DNA from: Sphingomonas metalli
GTDB lineage: Bacteria; Pseudomonadota; Alphaproteobacteria; Sphingomonadales; Sphingomonadaceae
Direction: 5' to 3'
Length of the DNA stretch: 64,000 nucleotides
Assembly (NCBI RefSeq): GCF_014641735.1
Contig: NZ_BMIH01000001.1
Coordinates: 434,001-498,000 of the forward strand
Within the stretch, counting starts at the first letter, position 1. Each line of letters starts with the position of its first letter. The notes under the pieces are model-generated. The model was not told the origin of the DNA. It worked only from the letters and a program-made list of their open reading frames with translations, and searched no databases. Of the stretch, positions 7,383 through 16,975 are shown one piece after another. Made by a program: the position numbers and the translations under genes.

Positions 7383-9731
7383 GTGGCCCAGCATCCCTCT
7401 CCCCTGCAGCCGGTTCGGATAGGCCTCGCGCAGCTCCTCGCGCTGCACGAGGGGCAGGATCGAGTCGAATGGGGCCGGATCCGCGCCGCCCAGCTCTATG
7501 CCGGGCGAGCGCTCGCGCCGTTCATGCTCGCGGCGAATCTCGCCTCGGTAATCGCCCTCGCCACGCTGATGCATTTCTGGGTGCCGGCGCACCAACTCGG
7601 TATCTGGGGCACGGTGACCAGCGGGGTCGCGGCCTATATCATGTGGCGGCGGCGGCGCGTGCACAGCGGCGCCGACGGCTATGCCGAGCCGGTCGATGTC
7701 CGCAACACCGCGATCGAGGGACTCGCGCTCGCTGCGGTCTGGTCGGTCGTGCCGATGGTCTTCTGCCACGAGGCGCCGACCCAGACCGCGCCGGGGTCCG
7801 GCATCATCCTGGCAATCCTGATGACCGCCGCCGCCTTCGCCATGGCGCCCCTCGTGCTCGCGACCTTGTGCTTCGTCCTCGGCCTCGGCGGCAGCGTCGC
7901 GATCGGCCTCGCGGTCGACGGCGAGCTGCCGGCGGCCTTCGGCGTCCTCCTCTTCGCCCTGCTGCTCGCCGCGATCTGCATCAGCCGCGCGCACACGCTG
8001 GTCGCCCTTCGCGCGGCATCGATCGCCCTGGAGGAGCGCGACGAGACGGTCAGCCTGCTCCTGCGCGAGTTCGAGGAATCCGACGCCGACTGGCTGTGGG
8101 AGACCGACAATGCCCGGCGGGTGGTCAAGGCCAGCCCGCGCTTCGCGCTGGCCTGCGGGCTCGACCTCGTCAGCATCAACGGCATGCCGTTCCTCCAGGT
8201 GCTCGCCGGTCCCGCCTGGGAGACGGGCGATTTCGCCCCCGGCCTGCGGCAATTGTCCGAAAAGCTGAAGGCGCGGCAGAGCTTCCGCGACCTGCGCCTG
8301 CCCGTCCGAGTCAATGGCGAGGAGCGCTGGTGGGAGCTTGCCGCCTCGCCGCGCTTCGACGAGCGGGGCAATTTCTGCGGCTTCCGCGGCGTCGGCTCCG
8401 ACGTGACGCAGCAGCGCGACGCCGCCGACAAGATCAACCGCATGGCCCGGTCCGACACCTTGACCGGCCTGCCCAACCGCCTGTCGATCAACGAGGTGCT
8501 GGTCCGCGCGCTGCTCGATGCCGAGAAGTGGCGCAGCCGCTGCGCCTTCATGATGATCGACCTCGACCGGTTCAAGGCGGTCAACGACACCCTCGGCCAC
8601 CAGGTCGGCGATCGCCTGCTCAGCCGGGTGGCCGAGCGGCTGGCGCGGCTGATGACCGAGAATGCGATGTGCGGCCGGCTCGGCGGCGACGAGTTCGCGG
8701 TGGTCGTGCGCGACGCCTCGGACCTGCTCGCGATCGAACAGCTTGCCCGCCGGATCATCGAGACGCTGTCCCGGCCCTATGACGTCGACGAGCACACGCT
8801 GCATATCGGCGCGTCCGTCGGTCTGGCCATCGGCCCGCGCGACGGCAAGACCGCCGAGGAGCTGATCCGCTCCGCCGATCTGGCCCTCTACCAGTCGAAG
8901 GATGCCGGCGGCGGCGTCTTCCACGCCTATGAGCCGCGCCTCCATGCTCAGGCGGAGGAGCGCCGGGTGCTCGAACAGGCGCTGCGTCAGGCGCTGGAGA
9001 AGGGCGAGATGTATCTCGCCTATCAGCCGGTGGTCGATGCCGATACCGGCCTGCTCACCGGCTTCGAGGCCCTGCTCCGGTGGAACAGCGCCGATTTCGG
9101 CAACGTCTCGCCCGCCAAGTTCATCCCGCTGGCGGAGGATGCCCGGCTGATCGTCCCGATCGGCGACTGGGTTCTGCGCGCCGCGTGCGACGAGGCGGCG
9201 CGCTGGCCGGGCCATGCCCGGGTCGCGGTCAACGTCTCGCCCGAGCAGCTGCATAACCCGCATTTCGTCACCACCGTGGCCTCGGCCCTCGCCACTTCCG
9301 GCCTGGCGCCAGAGCGGCTCGAGCTCGAGGTCACCGAGAGCGTGTTCATGCACGAGGGCATGGGCGCGACCAAGGTCCTGGAGCGGATCCTGGAACTGGG
9401 CGTGCGGCTTTCGCTCGACGATTTCGGCACCGGCTATTCCTCGCTGGGCTATCTGTCGCGCACCCGCTTCTCGACGATCAAGATCGACCGCAGCTTCGTG
9501 CAGGGCGCCGCGAAGGGCGCGCCGGAGGCCACCGCGATCATCCGCGCCGTCGTGGCGCTGGCCCGCAGCCTCGGCATGGCCACGACCGCCGAAGGCGTCG
9601 AGACCGAGGCGGAGCACCACATGGTCCGCGACTTCGGGTGCAGCAAGGTGCAGGGCTTCTACTTCAGCCGCCCGGTTCTGGTCGAGGAAGCCCGGCATCT
9701 CGCCGCCCGGCGCGAGCGCGAGGCCGCCTAG
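7383..9731 (+). CDS. Membrane GGDEF-EAL protein with PAS-like sensor (c-di-GMP turnover)
   Basis: The 782-residue protein starts at GTG 7383. The N-terminus has about five membrane helices between residues 40 and 200, then a PAS-like domain (about 225-345, with WLWETDNARRVVKAS and GFRGVGSDVTQQR). A GGDEF domain follows (about 350-515) with an intact GRLGGDEFAVV active site near residue 434, and then an EAL domain (about 525-770) with FEALLRW, VNVSPEQL, LDDFGTGYSS, KIDRSF, AEGVET and QGFYFSRP. Both catalytic signatures look intact, so it could make and break c-di-GMP, or use GGDEF as a GTP-sensing regulator of EAL. The signal sensed is unknown. Confidence 0.9.
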   Translation: MAQHPSPLQPVRIGLAQLLALHEGQDRVEWGRIRAAQLYAGRALAPFMLAANLASVIALATLMHFWVPAHQLGIWGTVTSGVAAYIMWRRRRVHSGADGYAEPVDVRNTAIEGLALAAVWSVVPMVFCHEAPTQTAPGSGIILAILMTAAAFAMAPLVLATLCFVLGLGGSVAIGLAVDGELPAAFGVLLFALLLAAICISRAHTLVALRAASIALEERDETVSLLLREFEESDADWLWETDNARRVVKASPRFALACGLDLVSINGMPFLQVLAGPAWETGDFAPGLRQLSEKLKARQSFRDLRLPVRVNGEERWWELAASPRFDERGNFCGFRGVGSDVTQQRDAADKINRMARSDTLTGLPNRLSINEVLVRALLDAEKWRSRCAFMMIDLDRFKAVNDTLGHQVGDRLLSRVAERLARLMTENAMCGRLGGDEFAVVVRDASDLLAIEQLARRIIETLSRPYDVDEHTLHIGASVGLAIGPRDGKTAEELIRSADLALYQSKDAGGGVFHAYEPRLHAQAEERRVLEQALRQALEKGEMYLAYQPVVDADTGLLTGFEALLRWNSADFGNVSPAKFIPLAEDARLIVPIGDWVLRAACDEAARWPGHARVAVNVSPEQLHNPHFVTTVASALATSGLAPERLELEVTESVFMHEGMGATKVLERILELGVRLSLDDFGTGYSSLGYLSRTRFSTIKIDRSFVQGAAKGAPEATAIIRAVVALARSLGMATTAEGVETEAEHHMVRDFGCSKVQGFYFSRPVLVEEARHLAARREREAA

Positions 9732-9787
9732 AGCCGGACGAGGATCGGCGCGCCTCCGGTCAGCGCGGTCGAAGGGCCTGAGGCCCG

Positions 9788-10105
9788 CTATTTCAGGGGA
9801 TCGTGCCCCCAATTCATCAGCGAATAACGCCAGGGCGAATGCTCCTTGTCCTCTTCCGGACCGCCCTGCTTCAGGTGGCGGTGCACATAGCCCGTCACCT
9901 TCTTCATCTGCGCATAATCCTCGTCGGTGAGATCCGCCTTCTTCTTGTGGCGGATCGCGACGATATGCTCGCCCATGTCATGGCCGACACCGGTGCCGCT
10001 CTCGCGGCTCTCCTCGGTCTTCAGCCATTTTTCCAGCTCGGCCGGCGTCATGTTCACTGCATCGGTGAAATCGGCGTAGATCGCATCCTTGTCGTCGTCG
10101 GCCAT
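9788..10105 (-). CDS. DUF3140 domain protein
   Basis: This is a small, highly charged 105-residue protein. It matches the DUF3140 pattern: DFTDAVNMTPAELEKWLKTEES, a central GHDMGEHIVAIRHKKK, TDEDYAQMKKVTGYVHRHLKQ, and a C-terminal WRYSLMNWGHDPLK. It has no signal peptide or membrane helix. DUF3140 proteins have been linked by annotation to DNA binding, but I see no experimental basis in sequence. It is convergent with the GGDEF-EAL gene and stands alone between it and the MAPEG gene. Confidence 0.75.
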   Translation of the reverse strand: MADDDKDAIYADFTDAVNMTPAELEKWLKTEESRESGTGVGHDMGEHIVAIRHKKKADLTDEDYAQMKKVTGYVHRHLKQGGPEEDKEHSPWRYSLMNWGHDPLK

Positions 10106-10151
10106 GGCACTTCCTCGTCATCGACTGGAAGGCCGAACGTCGCGGCCGCGA

Positions 10152-10616
10152 TCAGGGTTGCGCGAGCCGGTCCATGACGCTGGCATAATGGACGGCGGCG
10201 ATGCTGAAATCGATCAGGAACCCGATCCACATCGCGGCGAGCACCGCGTTCGAGGCGAGGAACAGCCGGAAGCGTAGCCGCACCGCGCCCGCGATATGCG
10301 CCTGGCTGTGCAGCACGCGCAACGCGACGAAGATCCAGGCGAGCAGCACCTGCGCGATCCCGGCCTGCCGCGTCCCGGTCAGCAGCGGCACGAGGACGAG
10401 GAACAGTACAGGCATCTCGAACAGGTTGCGCAGATTGTCCGCCGCCCGGCCGGCACCCTCGAAGTAGCGCGTCGCGGCCGCACTGGTCGTGAAGTCTTCG
10501 CGCCGCGGCGGCTGGCGCTTCATGAACGCGACGCGCTCGCGCACCGTCAGGATCGCGACGGTGAAGACCAGCGCGACGAAGCCGAAGACCGGCCAGAGGA
10601 TGTGGAAGGCGATCAT
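10152..10616 (-). CDS. MAPEG family membrane protein
   Basis: The 154-residue protein has about four hydrophobic helices and the MAPEG pattern. These are membrane-associated proteins in eicosanoid and glutathione metabolism; bacterial members are mostly uncharacterised glutathione transferase-like proteins. Visible segments are FHILWPVFGFVALVFTVAI, RAADNLRNLFEMPVLFLVLVPLL, ALRVLHSQAHI and FLASNAVLAAMWIGFLIDF. ATG 10616 forms an ATGA overlap with the stop of the upstream hybrid histidine kinase, so the two are translationally coupled. A regulatory link between kinase and enzyme is possible but unproven. Confidence 0.8.
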   Translation of the reverse strand: MIAFHILWPVFGFVALVFTVAILTVRERVAFMKRQPPRREDFTTSAAATRYFEGAGRAADNLRNLFEMPVLFLVLVPLLTGTRQAGIAQVLLAWIFVALRVLHSQAHIAGAVRLRFRLFLASNAVLAAMWIGFLIDFSIAAVHYASVMDRLAQP

Positions 10617-13222
10617 CGATGGACACCCGGGCTCTGGTGGGGCGGGATCGACAGCAACGGCTCGTCCGCCGCCCTGCCGCGCCGCGCCAGCACCTGGCGC
10701 ACGCGCCGCGCCAGCGCCTCGCGCGAGTAGGGTTTGGGCAGCAGTTCCAGCCCCGGATCCAGCCGGCCGCCGTGGACGATGCCATTGCCCGCGCCGTCTT
10801 CGGCATAGCCGGAGGTGAACAGCACGGCGAGGTCGGGGCGGCCCGCCTGCGCCGCGCGCGCCATTGCCGCGCTGTCGATCCGGCCGGGCATGACGACATC
10901 GGTGAAGACCAGGTCGATCGACCGGTCGTCCGCCAGGATCGCGAGGGCGGCGTCGGCGCTCGCCGCGGTCAACACCGTATAGCCGAGGTCGCGGAACATC
11001 TCGACCACGGTCGCGCGCACCGCCTCGTCGTCCTCGACCACCAGGACGGTCTCGGTCCCGCCCACCGCCTCGGCCTCGCCGACGATGCGCTCGTCCTCCT
11101 CGGCCCCGGCCGCGCGCGGGAAGTACAGTTCGACCGTCGTGCCCCGCGCCGGCGCCGTCTTCAGCACGACATGGCCGCCCGACTGGCGGACGAAGCCATA
11201 GACCATGGACAGCCCCAGCCCCGTCCCCTTGCCCTCGCGCTTGGTCGAGAAGAAGGGTTCGAAGACACGGTCGGCGATCTCCGGCGGCATGCCCGATCCG
11301 GTGTCCGCGACCGACAGGCGGACATAGTCGCCCGCGACATGCTCGTCGCCCGCCGGCAAGGTCGCATTGGCGAGCGCGATGGTCAGCCGTCCCTGCCCTT
11401 CCATCGCATCGCGGGCATTGATGACGAGGTTGAGCAGGGCATTCTCGACCCGCGCGGGATCGACGAAGGTGTTCCACAGCGCGTCCGCGATCTCCCATTC
11501 GATCGCCACCGCCTCGCCGACCGCGCGGCGCAGGATGGCATCCATGCCGTGGATCAGCCGCGCGATGTTGACGGTGCGCGGCTCGAGCGCCTGACGCCGG
11601 CCGAAGGCGAGAAGCTGGGAAGCCAGCTTGGCGCCGCGCTCTACGCCTGCCATCGCATTGGCGACGCGGCGATAGGCCTTCTCGTCACCGGCGACGTCGC
11701 GCTCCAGCAGTTGCAGGTTGCCCGACACGATCTGGAGGAGGTTGTTGAAGTCGTGGGCGATCCCACCGGTCAGCTGGCCGATCGTCTCCATCTTCTGCGC
11801 CTGCACCAGCGCCATCTCGGCCTGCCGGCGCTCGGCGATCTCGGCGACGATCCGCGCCTCCAGCGTCTCGTTGAGCTGGCGCAGCTGCTCCTCGGCATGG
11901 CGGCGATGGGCGATCTGACGGGTCAGTGCCGCGGCCTGTTCGCGCAGCGCCTCCTCAGCCGCGCGCCGCTCGGTGATGTCGGTATGCACGCCGACCCAGC
12001 CGATCACCCGGCCCTCCGGCGACAGGCTGCGCACCGCGCGGATCAGGAAGACGCGCCACTGGTTGTCGAACCGCCTGACGCGATGCTCGAAGGCATAGGG
12101 CGCCCCCGTCTCGATCGCCCGCCGCCAGGCGGCAAGCGTCGGTTCGACATCCGCAGGATGGACCGCCGTGGTCCAGCCATAGCCGGCATAGTCCTCCGCC
12201 CTCTGACCGGTCAGCGCCGCCCAGCCCGGCTGCTCGTCGACCATCCGGCCGTCGCCGTCGGTGGTCCACAGCACGCCGTGCACGGCATCCATCGCCGACC
12301 GGAAGCGGCTGTTGCTGACCGCCAGCGCCTCCTCGCGGCGGACCCGCTCCTCGACGTCGAAGGTCAGCGACTGGAAGCCGGCGACGCTGCCGTCGCTGCC
12401 GATCCGCGGAATGTAGCGGATCTCCACCCGGCGCGCGCTGCCGTCGCGGTGGATCAGCGTGGTCTCGGTCTGCATCGGCGCGCCGGCCAGGGCCCGCCCG
12501 ACCAGCGGCGCCCGCTCGGCCCCGTCGGGGCCCGCCAGCTCTCGCCAGTGCCGGCCCAGCACGTCGTCCGGCTTCATCCCCAGAAAGTCGGCCAGCGCGG
12601 TGTTGGCGAAGCGGCAGACCAGATCGCGGTCGAAATAGGCGATCATCACCGGCAGCGCGTTGGTCAGCAGGCGCATCTCCGCCTCGCGCCGTCCCGCCTC
12701 CTGCTCCGCCTTGACGCGGGCGCTGTTGTCGATGACGGTGCACAGCACCCCTTCCACCCGCCCCGCCTCGTCCCGAACCGGAGTGTAGAACAGGTCGAAG
12801 TACAGATGCTCGTCGCGTCCGTTTCGGTGCAGCGTCACCGGCTGGTCGCGATAGCCGACCACTTCCCCGGCGAAGCCGCGGGCCAGGATGTCGCGGTTCC
12901 AGTCCCACACTTCCGGCCAGGTCTGCTCGACCAGCCCGCCCAGCGCCTGCGGATGGCGACAGCCCGCGATGTCGATATAGCCGTCATTGTACAGCATGAC
13001 ATGGGACGATCCCCACATCAGCACCTGCGGGACGGGCGAGCCCAGCATGTTCGAGACGGTGATGCGCAGGGCCGCGGGCCAGCTGGCGACCGGTCCCAAT
13101 CCGCTGTTCGACCAGTCGCGCTCGCGGATCAGCCGGCCGCACTCCCCACCGCCTGCCGGCCAGCTGTCGGCGGGCGCATTCGGTGCGGAAAGATGACGGA
13201 GCGGCATCAACTGGAAGGACAT
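10613..13222 (-). CDS. Hybrid PAS sensor histidine kinase with C-terminal receiver
   Basis: A soluble sensor kinase of about 869 residues. It has a run of three PAS/PAC domains (roughly 30-160, 175-290 and 300-410) and a coiled coil near 410-470. The dimerisation/phosphoacceptor helix has GGIAHDFNNLL (His near 486), and the HATPase_c domain has NLVINARDAM, DTGSGMPPEI and GKGTGLGLSMVYGF. A receiver domain ends the protein with VLVVEDDEAVR, FTDVVMPG (Asp near 772) and LPKPYS. No transmembrane helix is seen, so the signal is cytoplasmic. The start could be ATG 13222 or ATG 13255; neither has a strong ribosome binding site. A CRP/FNR-like box lies just upstream. Confidence 0.87.
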   Translation of the reverse strand: MSFQLMPLRHLSAPNAPADSWPAGGGECGRLIRERDWSNSGLGPVASWPAALRITVSNMLGSPVPQVLMWGSSHVMLYNDGYIDIAGCRHPQALGGLVEQTWPEVWDWNRDILARGFAGEVVGYRDQPVTLHRNGRDEHLYFDLFYTPVRDEAGRVEGVLCTVIDNSARVKAEQEAGRREAEMRLLTNALPVMIAYFDRDLVCRFANTALADFLGMKPDDVLGRHWRELAGPDGAERAPLVGRALAGAPMQTETTLIHRDGSARRVEIRYIPRIGSDGSVAGFQSLTFDVEERVRREEALAVSNSRFRSAMDAVHGVLWTTDGDGRMVDEQPGWAALTGQRAEDYAGYGWTTAVHPADVEPTLAAWRRAIETGAPYAFEHRVRRFDNQWRVFLIRAVRSLSPEGRVIGWVGVHTDITERRAAEEALREQAAALTRQIAHRRHAEEQLRQLNETLEARIVAEIAERRQAEMALVQAQKMETIGQLTGGIAHDFNNLLQIVSGNLQLLERDVAGDEKAYRRVANAMAGVERGAKLASQLLAFGRRQALEPRTVNIARLIHGMDAILRRAVGEAVAIEWEIADALWNTFVDPARVENALLNLVINARDAMEGQGRLTIALANATLPAGDEHVAGDYVRLSVADTGSGMPPEIADRVFEPFFSTKREGKGTGLGLSMVYGFVRQSGGHVVLKTAPARGTTVELYFPRAAGAEEDERIVGEAEAVGGTETVLVVEDDEAVRATVVEMFRDLGYTVLTAASADAALAILADDRSIDLVFTDVVMPGRIDSAAMARAAQAGRPDLAVLFTSGYAEDGAGNGIVHGGRLDPGLELLPKPYSREALARRVRQVLARRGRAADEPLLSIPPHQSPGVHR

Positions 13223-13263
13223 GACATATCGAAACGGACTGTCAACGATCCGCATGGAGCGCT

Positions 13264-13277
13264 TTGATCAAGGTCAA
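13264..13277. promoter_or_regulatory. Candidate CRP/FNR-family (FNR/FixK-type) binding box
   Basis: TTGATCAAGGTCAA fits TTGAT-N4-RTCAA, one mismatch from the symmetric FNR/FixK consensus TTGAT-N4-ATCAA. It lies about 48 bp upstream of ATG 13222 of the hybrid kinase and 138 bp upstream of the divergent symporter gene. It could serve either gene. No regulator of this family is encoded in the window. Confidence 0.45.
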
Positions 13278-13408
13278 AGTGCAGGGTCGGGCGGCAGTCC
13301 CGACGATCCCGCGGAGGTACGGCCCTGCGCTCTGCCGAAAGCGCCGCTATCGCGGAGTGCCAGGCGAATTTGCTGGGAAAGTTCGGCGCCGACGACCATT
13401 TTCACCCG

Positions 13409-14695
13409 ATGAAGCGGATATCGTTCAGCACCCAGGTATTCACCGGCATGGCGGCCGGGCTCGCCCTCGGCTTCTGGGCGCGCGAGAGCGGCAGCCCGGC
13501 TCTGGCCGAGGGCCTGCGCATCGTCGGCGAAACCTTCGTCCAGCTGCTCCGCGTCCTCGTCGTGCCACTGGTCTTCACCGCGATCGTGGCGTCGATCGCG
13601 GCGCTCCGCGACCTCGGCAACGCCGCGCGGCTGGTTGCGGGCACGCTCGTCTGGTTCGCGATCACCGCCCTGATCGCCGTGTCGATCGGCCTCACCCTCG
13701 GCACCCTGATCCAGCCCGGCGTGCAGGCAGGCGTCGACGCCGCCGCCGCCGTACGGCCGGGCACGACCGGATCGTGGCTCGACTTCCTGCGCGGGCTGGT
13801 GCCGGCGAACATTCTGGGCCTGGCAGCGTCCACGAAACAGGCCGATGACGGCTCGCTGACCACCGGCCTGTCGTTCAACATCCTCCAGATCATCGTCGTG
13901 GCGATCACCATCGGCGTCGCCGCGGTGCGCACCGGCGAGGCGGGCGCCCCCTTCCTCGCCTTCAACGCCGCGGCGCTCGCCATCTTCCGCCGCGTCCTGC
14001 GCTGGGTAGTTCGCCTGACCCCGATCGGCACCGCCGGCCTGCTCGGCCATGCGGTGGTTCAATATGGCTGGCAGTCGCTCGCGGCGCTGGGCAGCTTTGC
14101 GGGCGCCATCTATCTCGGTCTCGGACTGGTCCTGCTCGTCGTCTATCCGGCGCTGCTCCGGCTCAACGGCCTGTCGGTCGGTCGCTTCTTCGCCGCGGCC
14201 TGGCCGGCCATCCAGCTCGGCCTCGTGTCGCGCTCCTCGATCGCGACGCTGCCCGTGACCGAAGCGGCGGTGGAGCGGATCGGCGTGCCGCGCAGCTACG
14301 CCGCCTTCGCCGTTCCCTTCGCCGCGACGACCAAGATGGACGGCTGCGCCGCGATCTATCCCGCGGTCGCGGCGCTGTTCGTCGCGCAATATTACCATGT
14401 GCCGCTCCACGCGACCGACTATCTGCTCGTCGTCCTCGTCTCCGTCATCGGCTCGGCCGCGACTGCCGGGCTGACCGGCGCGCTGGTGATGCTGACGCTG
14501 ACGCTGACCACGCTCGGCCTGCCGCTGGAAGGGGCGGGCCTGCTCCTCGCGATCGATCCGATCCTCGACATGGGCCGGACCGCGGTGAACGTCGCCGGCC
14601 AGGCGCTCGTCCCGACCATCGTCGCCCGCCGCCAGGGCCTGATCGACCAGATCGCCCCGGCGCACACCGAAGAGCCGGTGGCGCAGCCCGCCTGA
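13409..14695 (+). CDS. Dicarboxylate/amino acid:cation symporter (DAACS/GltP family)
   Basis: A 428-residue polytopic transporter that couples uptake of acidic amino acids or C4-dicarboxylates to Na+ or H+. The family landmarks are ETFVQLLRVLVVPLVFTAIVASIAAL in the N-terminal half, the first re-entrant loop SRSSIATLPV, the TM7 cation site ATTKMDGCAAIYP, and the TM8 region AIDPILDMGRTAVNVAGQAL. The Asn of the usual NMDGT motif is replaced by Lys (KMDGC), so ion coupling may differ. ATG 13409 gives a normal N-terminus. No metabolic neighbour reveals the substrate. Confidence 0.88.
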   Translation: MKRISFSTQVFTGMAAGLALGFWARESGSPALAEGLRIVGETFVQLLRVLVVPLVFTAIVASIAALRDLGNAARLVAGTLVWFAITALIAVSIGLTLGTLIQPGVQAGVDAAAAVRPGTTGSWLDFLRGLVPANILGLAASTKQADDGSLTTGLSFNILQIIVVAITIGVAAVRTGEAGAPFLAFNAAALAIFRRVLRWVVRLTPIGTAGLLGHAVVQYGWQSLAALGSFAGAIYLGLGLVLLVVYPALLRLNGLSVGRFFAAAWPAIQLGLVSRSSIATLPVTEAAVERIGVPRSYAAFAVPFAATTKMDGCAAIYPAVAALFVAQYYHVPLHATDYLLVVLVSVIGSAATAGLTGALVMLTLTLTTLGLPLEGAGLLLAIDPILDMGRTAVNVAGQALVPTIVARRQGLIDQIAPAHTEEPVAQPA

Positions 14696-14730
14696 CCTCA
14701 CGGCGGGCCGCTCCCTCCGCGCCGCCGGGC

Positions 14731-16863
14731 TCAGTCCGCCAGGATCGGTGCGGTCAGGATCGCGCGCAGCCCGGGCGTATTGTCCAGAAAGGCGATCTCG
14801 CCGTCGAGCCGCGCGACCATCGCCGCCATCATCCGGCTTCCGAAGCCGCTATTGTCGCCGTGCTTGCCGGTCCCCTCGTCCGCGACGATCAGGCGCAGGC
14901 GGTTGCGGTGCTGCTCCAGCGCGATGGCGATCGGCCCCGGCGCGCCGGCATAGGCGTATTTGGTGGCGTTGATGACCAGTTCGGTCATGATCAGCCCGAC
15001 ATTCACCGCCCGGTCGGTCTGGATCAGTACCGGCGCCAGATCGACCCGCATCTGCGCCGCCCAGTCGCCGCCGAACGACGCCTTCATGTCGGCGATGAGT
15101 TCGTCGAGATAGCGGGACAGATCGACCGTGCCGATCTGGTCGTCGCGGTACAGGCGGCGATGGACCAGCGCCACCGCCGACAGCCGCGCCTGCGCCTCGC
15201 CCAGCTGCTCGGCGAGCGCACCGGGCCCTGCGGCGCGGGCCTGCATCGACAGGAAGGCGCCGACCAGCTGCAGGCTGTTCTGCACCCGGTGGTCGACCTC
15301 CTTCATCAACACGTCCTTCTGGACCAGCAGCGCATCCTTGTCGGCCAGCGTTCGGGTCAGCACGGCGTTGACGTCGCGCAACTCGCGCGTCCGCCGCGCA
15401 TCCTCGAAGGCGCGGCGCAGCCTGCGGGCAGCCTCCACCTCCTCGAGCGTCCAGCGCCGGGCGCGCCCGCGCACCGCCTCCGTCCAGGTCGCGAACGACG
15501 CGCGCGGGGTCAGCGTCGCGCCGGGTGTCGCCGGTACCGCCTTGTGCGGGTTGCCGGCCCATTCCACCTCAGTGACCTGCTCGACGCGCAGCCATAGCAG
15601 GGTCGCGTCTCCCTCGATCAGCGGAAGCGCCAGCACGCCCGCGAACGCGCCGGTCAGGTCCGGCCATACCGCGCCCGCCTCATGCGTCGCGAAGGGATCG
15701 GCGGCGACCTGCCCGCGCGCGCGCATCGCGAGATCGCGCAACCTATCCTCCGGCGGACAGTCCCCGTCGGTGATCACCCGCCGCGGGGTCACGAGCGCGA
15801 AGCCGTCGCCGCCGAGCAGCGCCCGCAGCTCCGGTGCGGTCCGCTCCACCGCGCTCTCGAGCGCCGGTCCGTCCGCCAGTCGCAAGGCCAGCCCGTCTTC
15901 GGCCGAACGCAACCGCAGCCGCTCGCGATAGGCCTCGGCTTCCTCCTTGGCGCGGATCTGCCGCGCCAGCGAGGTGGCGAGCAGCGCGGCCGCCTGGCGG
16001 ATGTCGGCCGGCAGCAGCCGGGGGCTGTCGTGATGGCAGGCGATCAGCCCCCAGAGCAGCCCGTCCTTGACGATCGAGATCGACGCGGAGGCGCCGACGC
16101 CCATGTTGCGCAGATACTGGACGTGGATCGGCGACACGCTGCGCAGGCCCACATCGGACAGGTCGATCCCCGCAAGCTCTGCCGGCCGGATCGGCGCCGG
16201 CTCATACTCCACGTCGGGGATCGCCCGCGTGCGGTTGCGGACGTAGAGAGCGCGCGCCTGGCGCGGAATGTCGGAGGCAGGGAAATGGTGGTGGAGGAAG
16301 GCGCCCAGTGCCGGATCGCGATCCTCGGCCACGACGCGGCCGGCATCGTCGTCGAGGAAGCGATAGATCATCACCCGGTCGAACCCGGTCAGCCCGCGGA
16401 ACACGATCGCCGCCCGCTCGCACAGGCCCTGAAGATCGGTCGCCCGCTCGAATTGCTGGGCGATCAGCTCCAGCCGGCTCATCATCGCGCCCGCGGTCGG
16501 CGGATCGGCCGCGGCGGGCTCCAGCTCGGCGATCAGATACTCGCCGCTACGGTGGAGGGCGACGTCCCAGCGCTGTCCGTCGACCGTCACCGGCACGCCG
16601 ATCACCGTGCCGCCCGGCCCGATCATCACGCCTTCCAGCAGCGCAGGAACGCTTTGGCCGAGCAGGTCCGAAAGGTCGCCGCCCAGCCAGTCGGGCGTCA
16701 ATCGCCCCTCCACATCCCCAGCCGCCGCCGCCACGCGATGGCTGGCGGCCTCGGCGATCAGCAACAGGCCGTGCGGCTGGATCGATCCGGGAATGTGGAT
16801 GGGTTCGCGATCGCAGCCCGTCTGGTCGAGGCCTGGTCCCGGCAACGGGTTGTGAGATGCCAT
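14731..16863 (-). CDS. bphP: Bacteriophytochrome (PAS-GAF-PHY) with HWE/HisKA_2 kinase
   Basis: A red/far-red photoreceptor kinase of 710 residues. Cys17, in TGCDREPIHIPGSIQPHG, is the biliverdin attachment site. The GAF domain has DRVMIYRF, FPASDIPRQARALY (Asp of the PASDIP motif), SPIHVQYLRNMGVGAS and GLIACHH, all chromophore-pocket residues. The PHY tongue has the PRASF motif near residue 448. The output is a HisKA_2-type kinase with EVDHRVQNSLQL (His near 523) and NATKYAYAGAPGPI in the ATP domain. There is no C-terminal receiver domain, no partner response regulator, and no heme oxygenase gene for biliverdin synthesis in the window. Confidence 0.93.
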   Translation of the reverse strand: MASHNPLPGPGLDQTGCDREPIHIPGSIQPHGLLLIAEAASHRVAAAAGDVEGRLTPDWLGGDLSDLLGQSVPALLEGVMIGPGGTVIGVPVTVDGQRWDVALHRSGEYLIAELEPAAADPPTAGAMMSRLELIAQQFERATDLQGLCERAAIVFRGLTGFDRVMIYRFLDDDAGRVVAEDRDPALGAFLHHHFPASDIPRQARALYVRNRTRAIPDVEYEPAPIRPAELAGIDLSDVGLRSVSPIHVQYLRNMGVGASASISIVKDGLLWGLIACHHDSPRLLPADIRQAAALLATSLARQIRAKEEAEAYRERLRLRSAEDGLALRLADGPALESAVERTAPELRALLGGDGFALVTPRRVITDGDCPPEDRLRDLAMRARGQVAADPFATHEAGAVWPDLTGAFAGVLALPLIEGDATLLWLRVEQVTEVEWAGNPHKAVPATPGATLTPRASFATWTEAVRGRARRWTLEEVEAARRLRRAFEDARRTRELRDVNAVLTRTLADKDALLVQKDVLMKEVDHRVQNSLQLVGAFLSMQARAAGPGALAEQLGEAQARLSAVALVHRRLYRDDQIGTVDLSRYLDELIADMKASFGGDWAAQMRVDLAPVLIQTDRAVNVGLIMTELVINATKYAYAGAPGPIAIALEQHRNRLRLIVADEGTGKHGDNSGFGSRMMAAMVARLDGEIAFLDNTPGLRAILTAPILAD

Positions 16864-16975
16864 ACGCGCACGAAAAGTCCCTGTTCGGTAAGAGACATGG
16901 ACCTTTCGTTACGCTGACGCAATTGCCCGTACGGTAGGACGGCTCATGGGCCGCCCGAATCGGGTTGATCCATAT

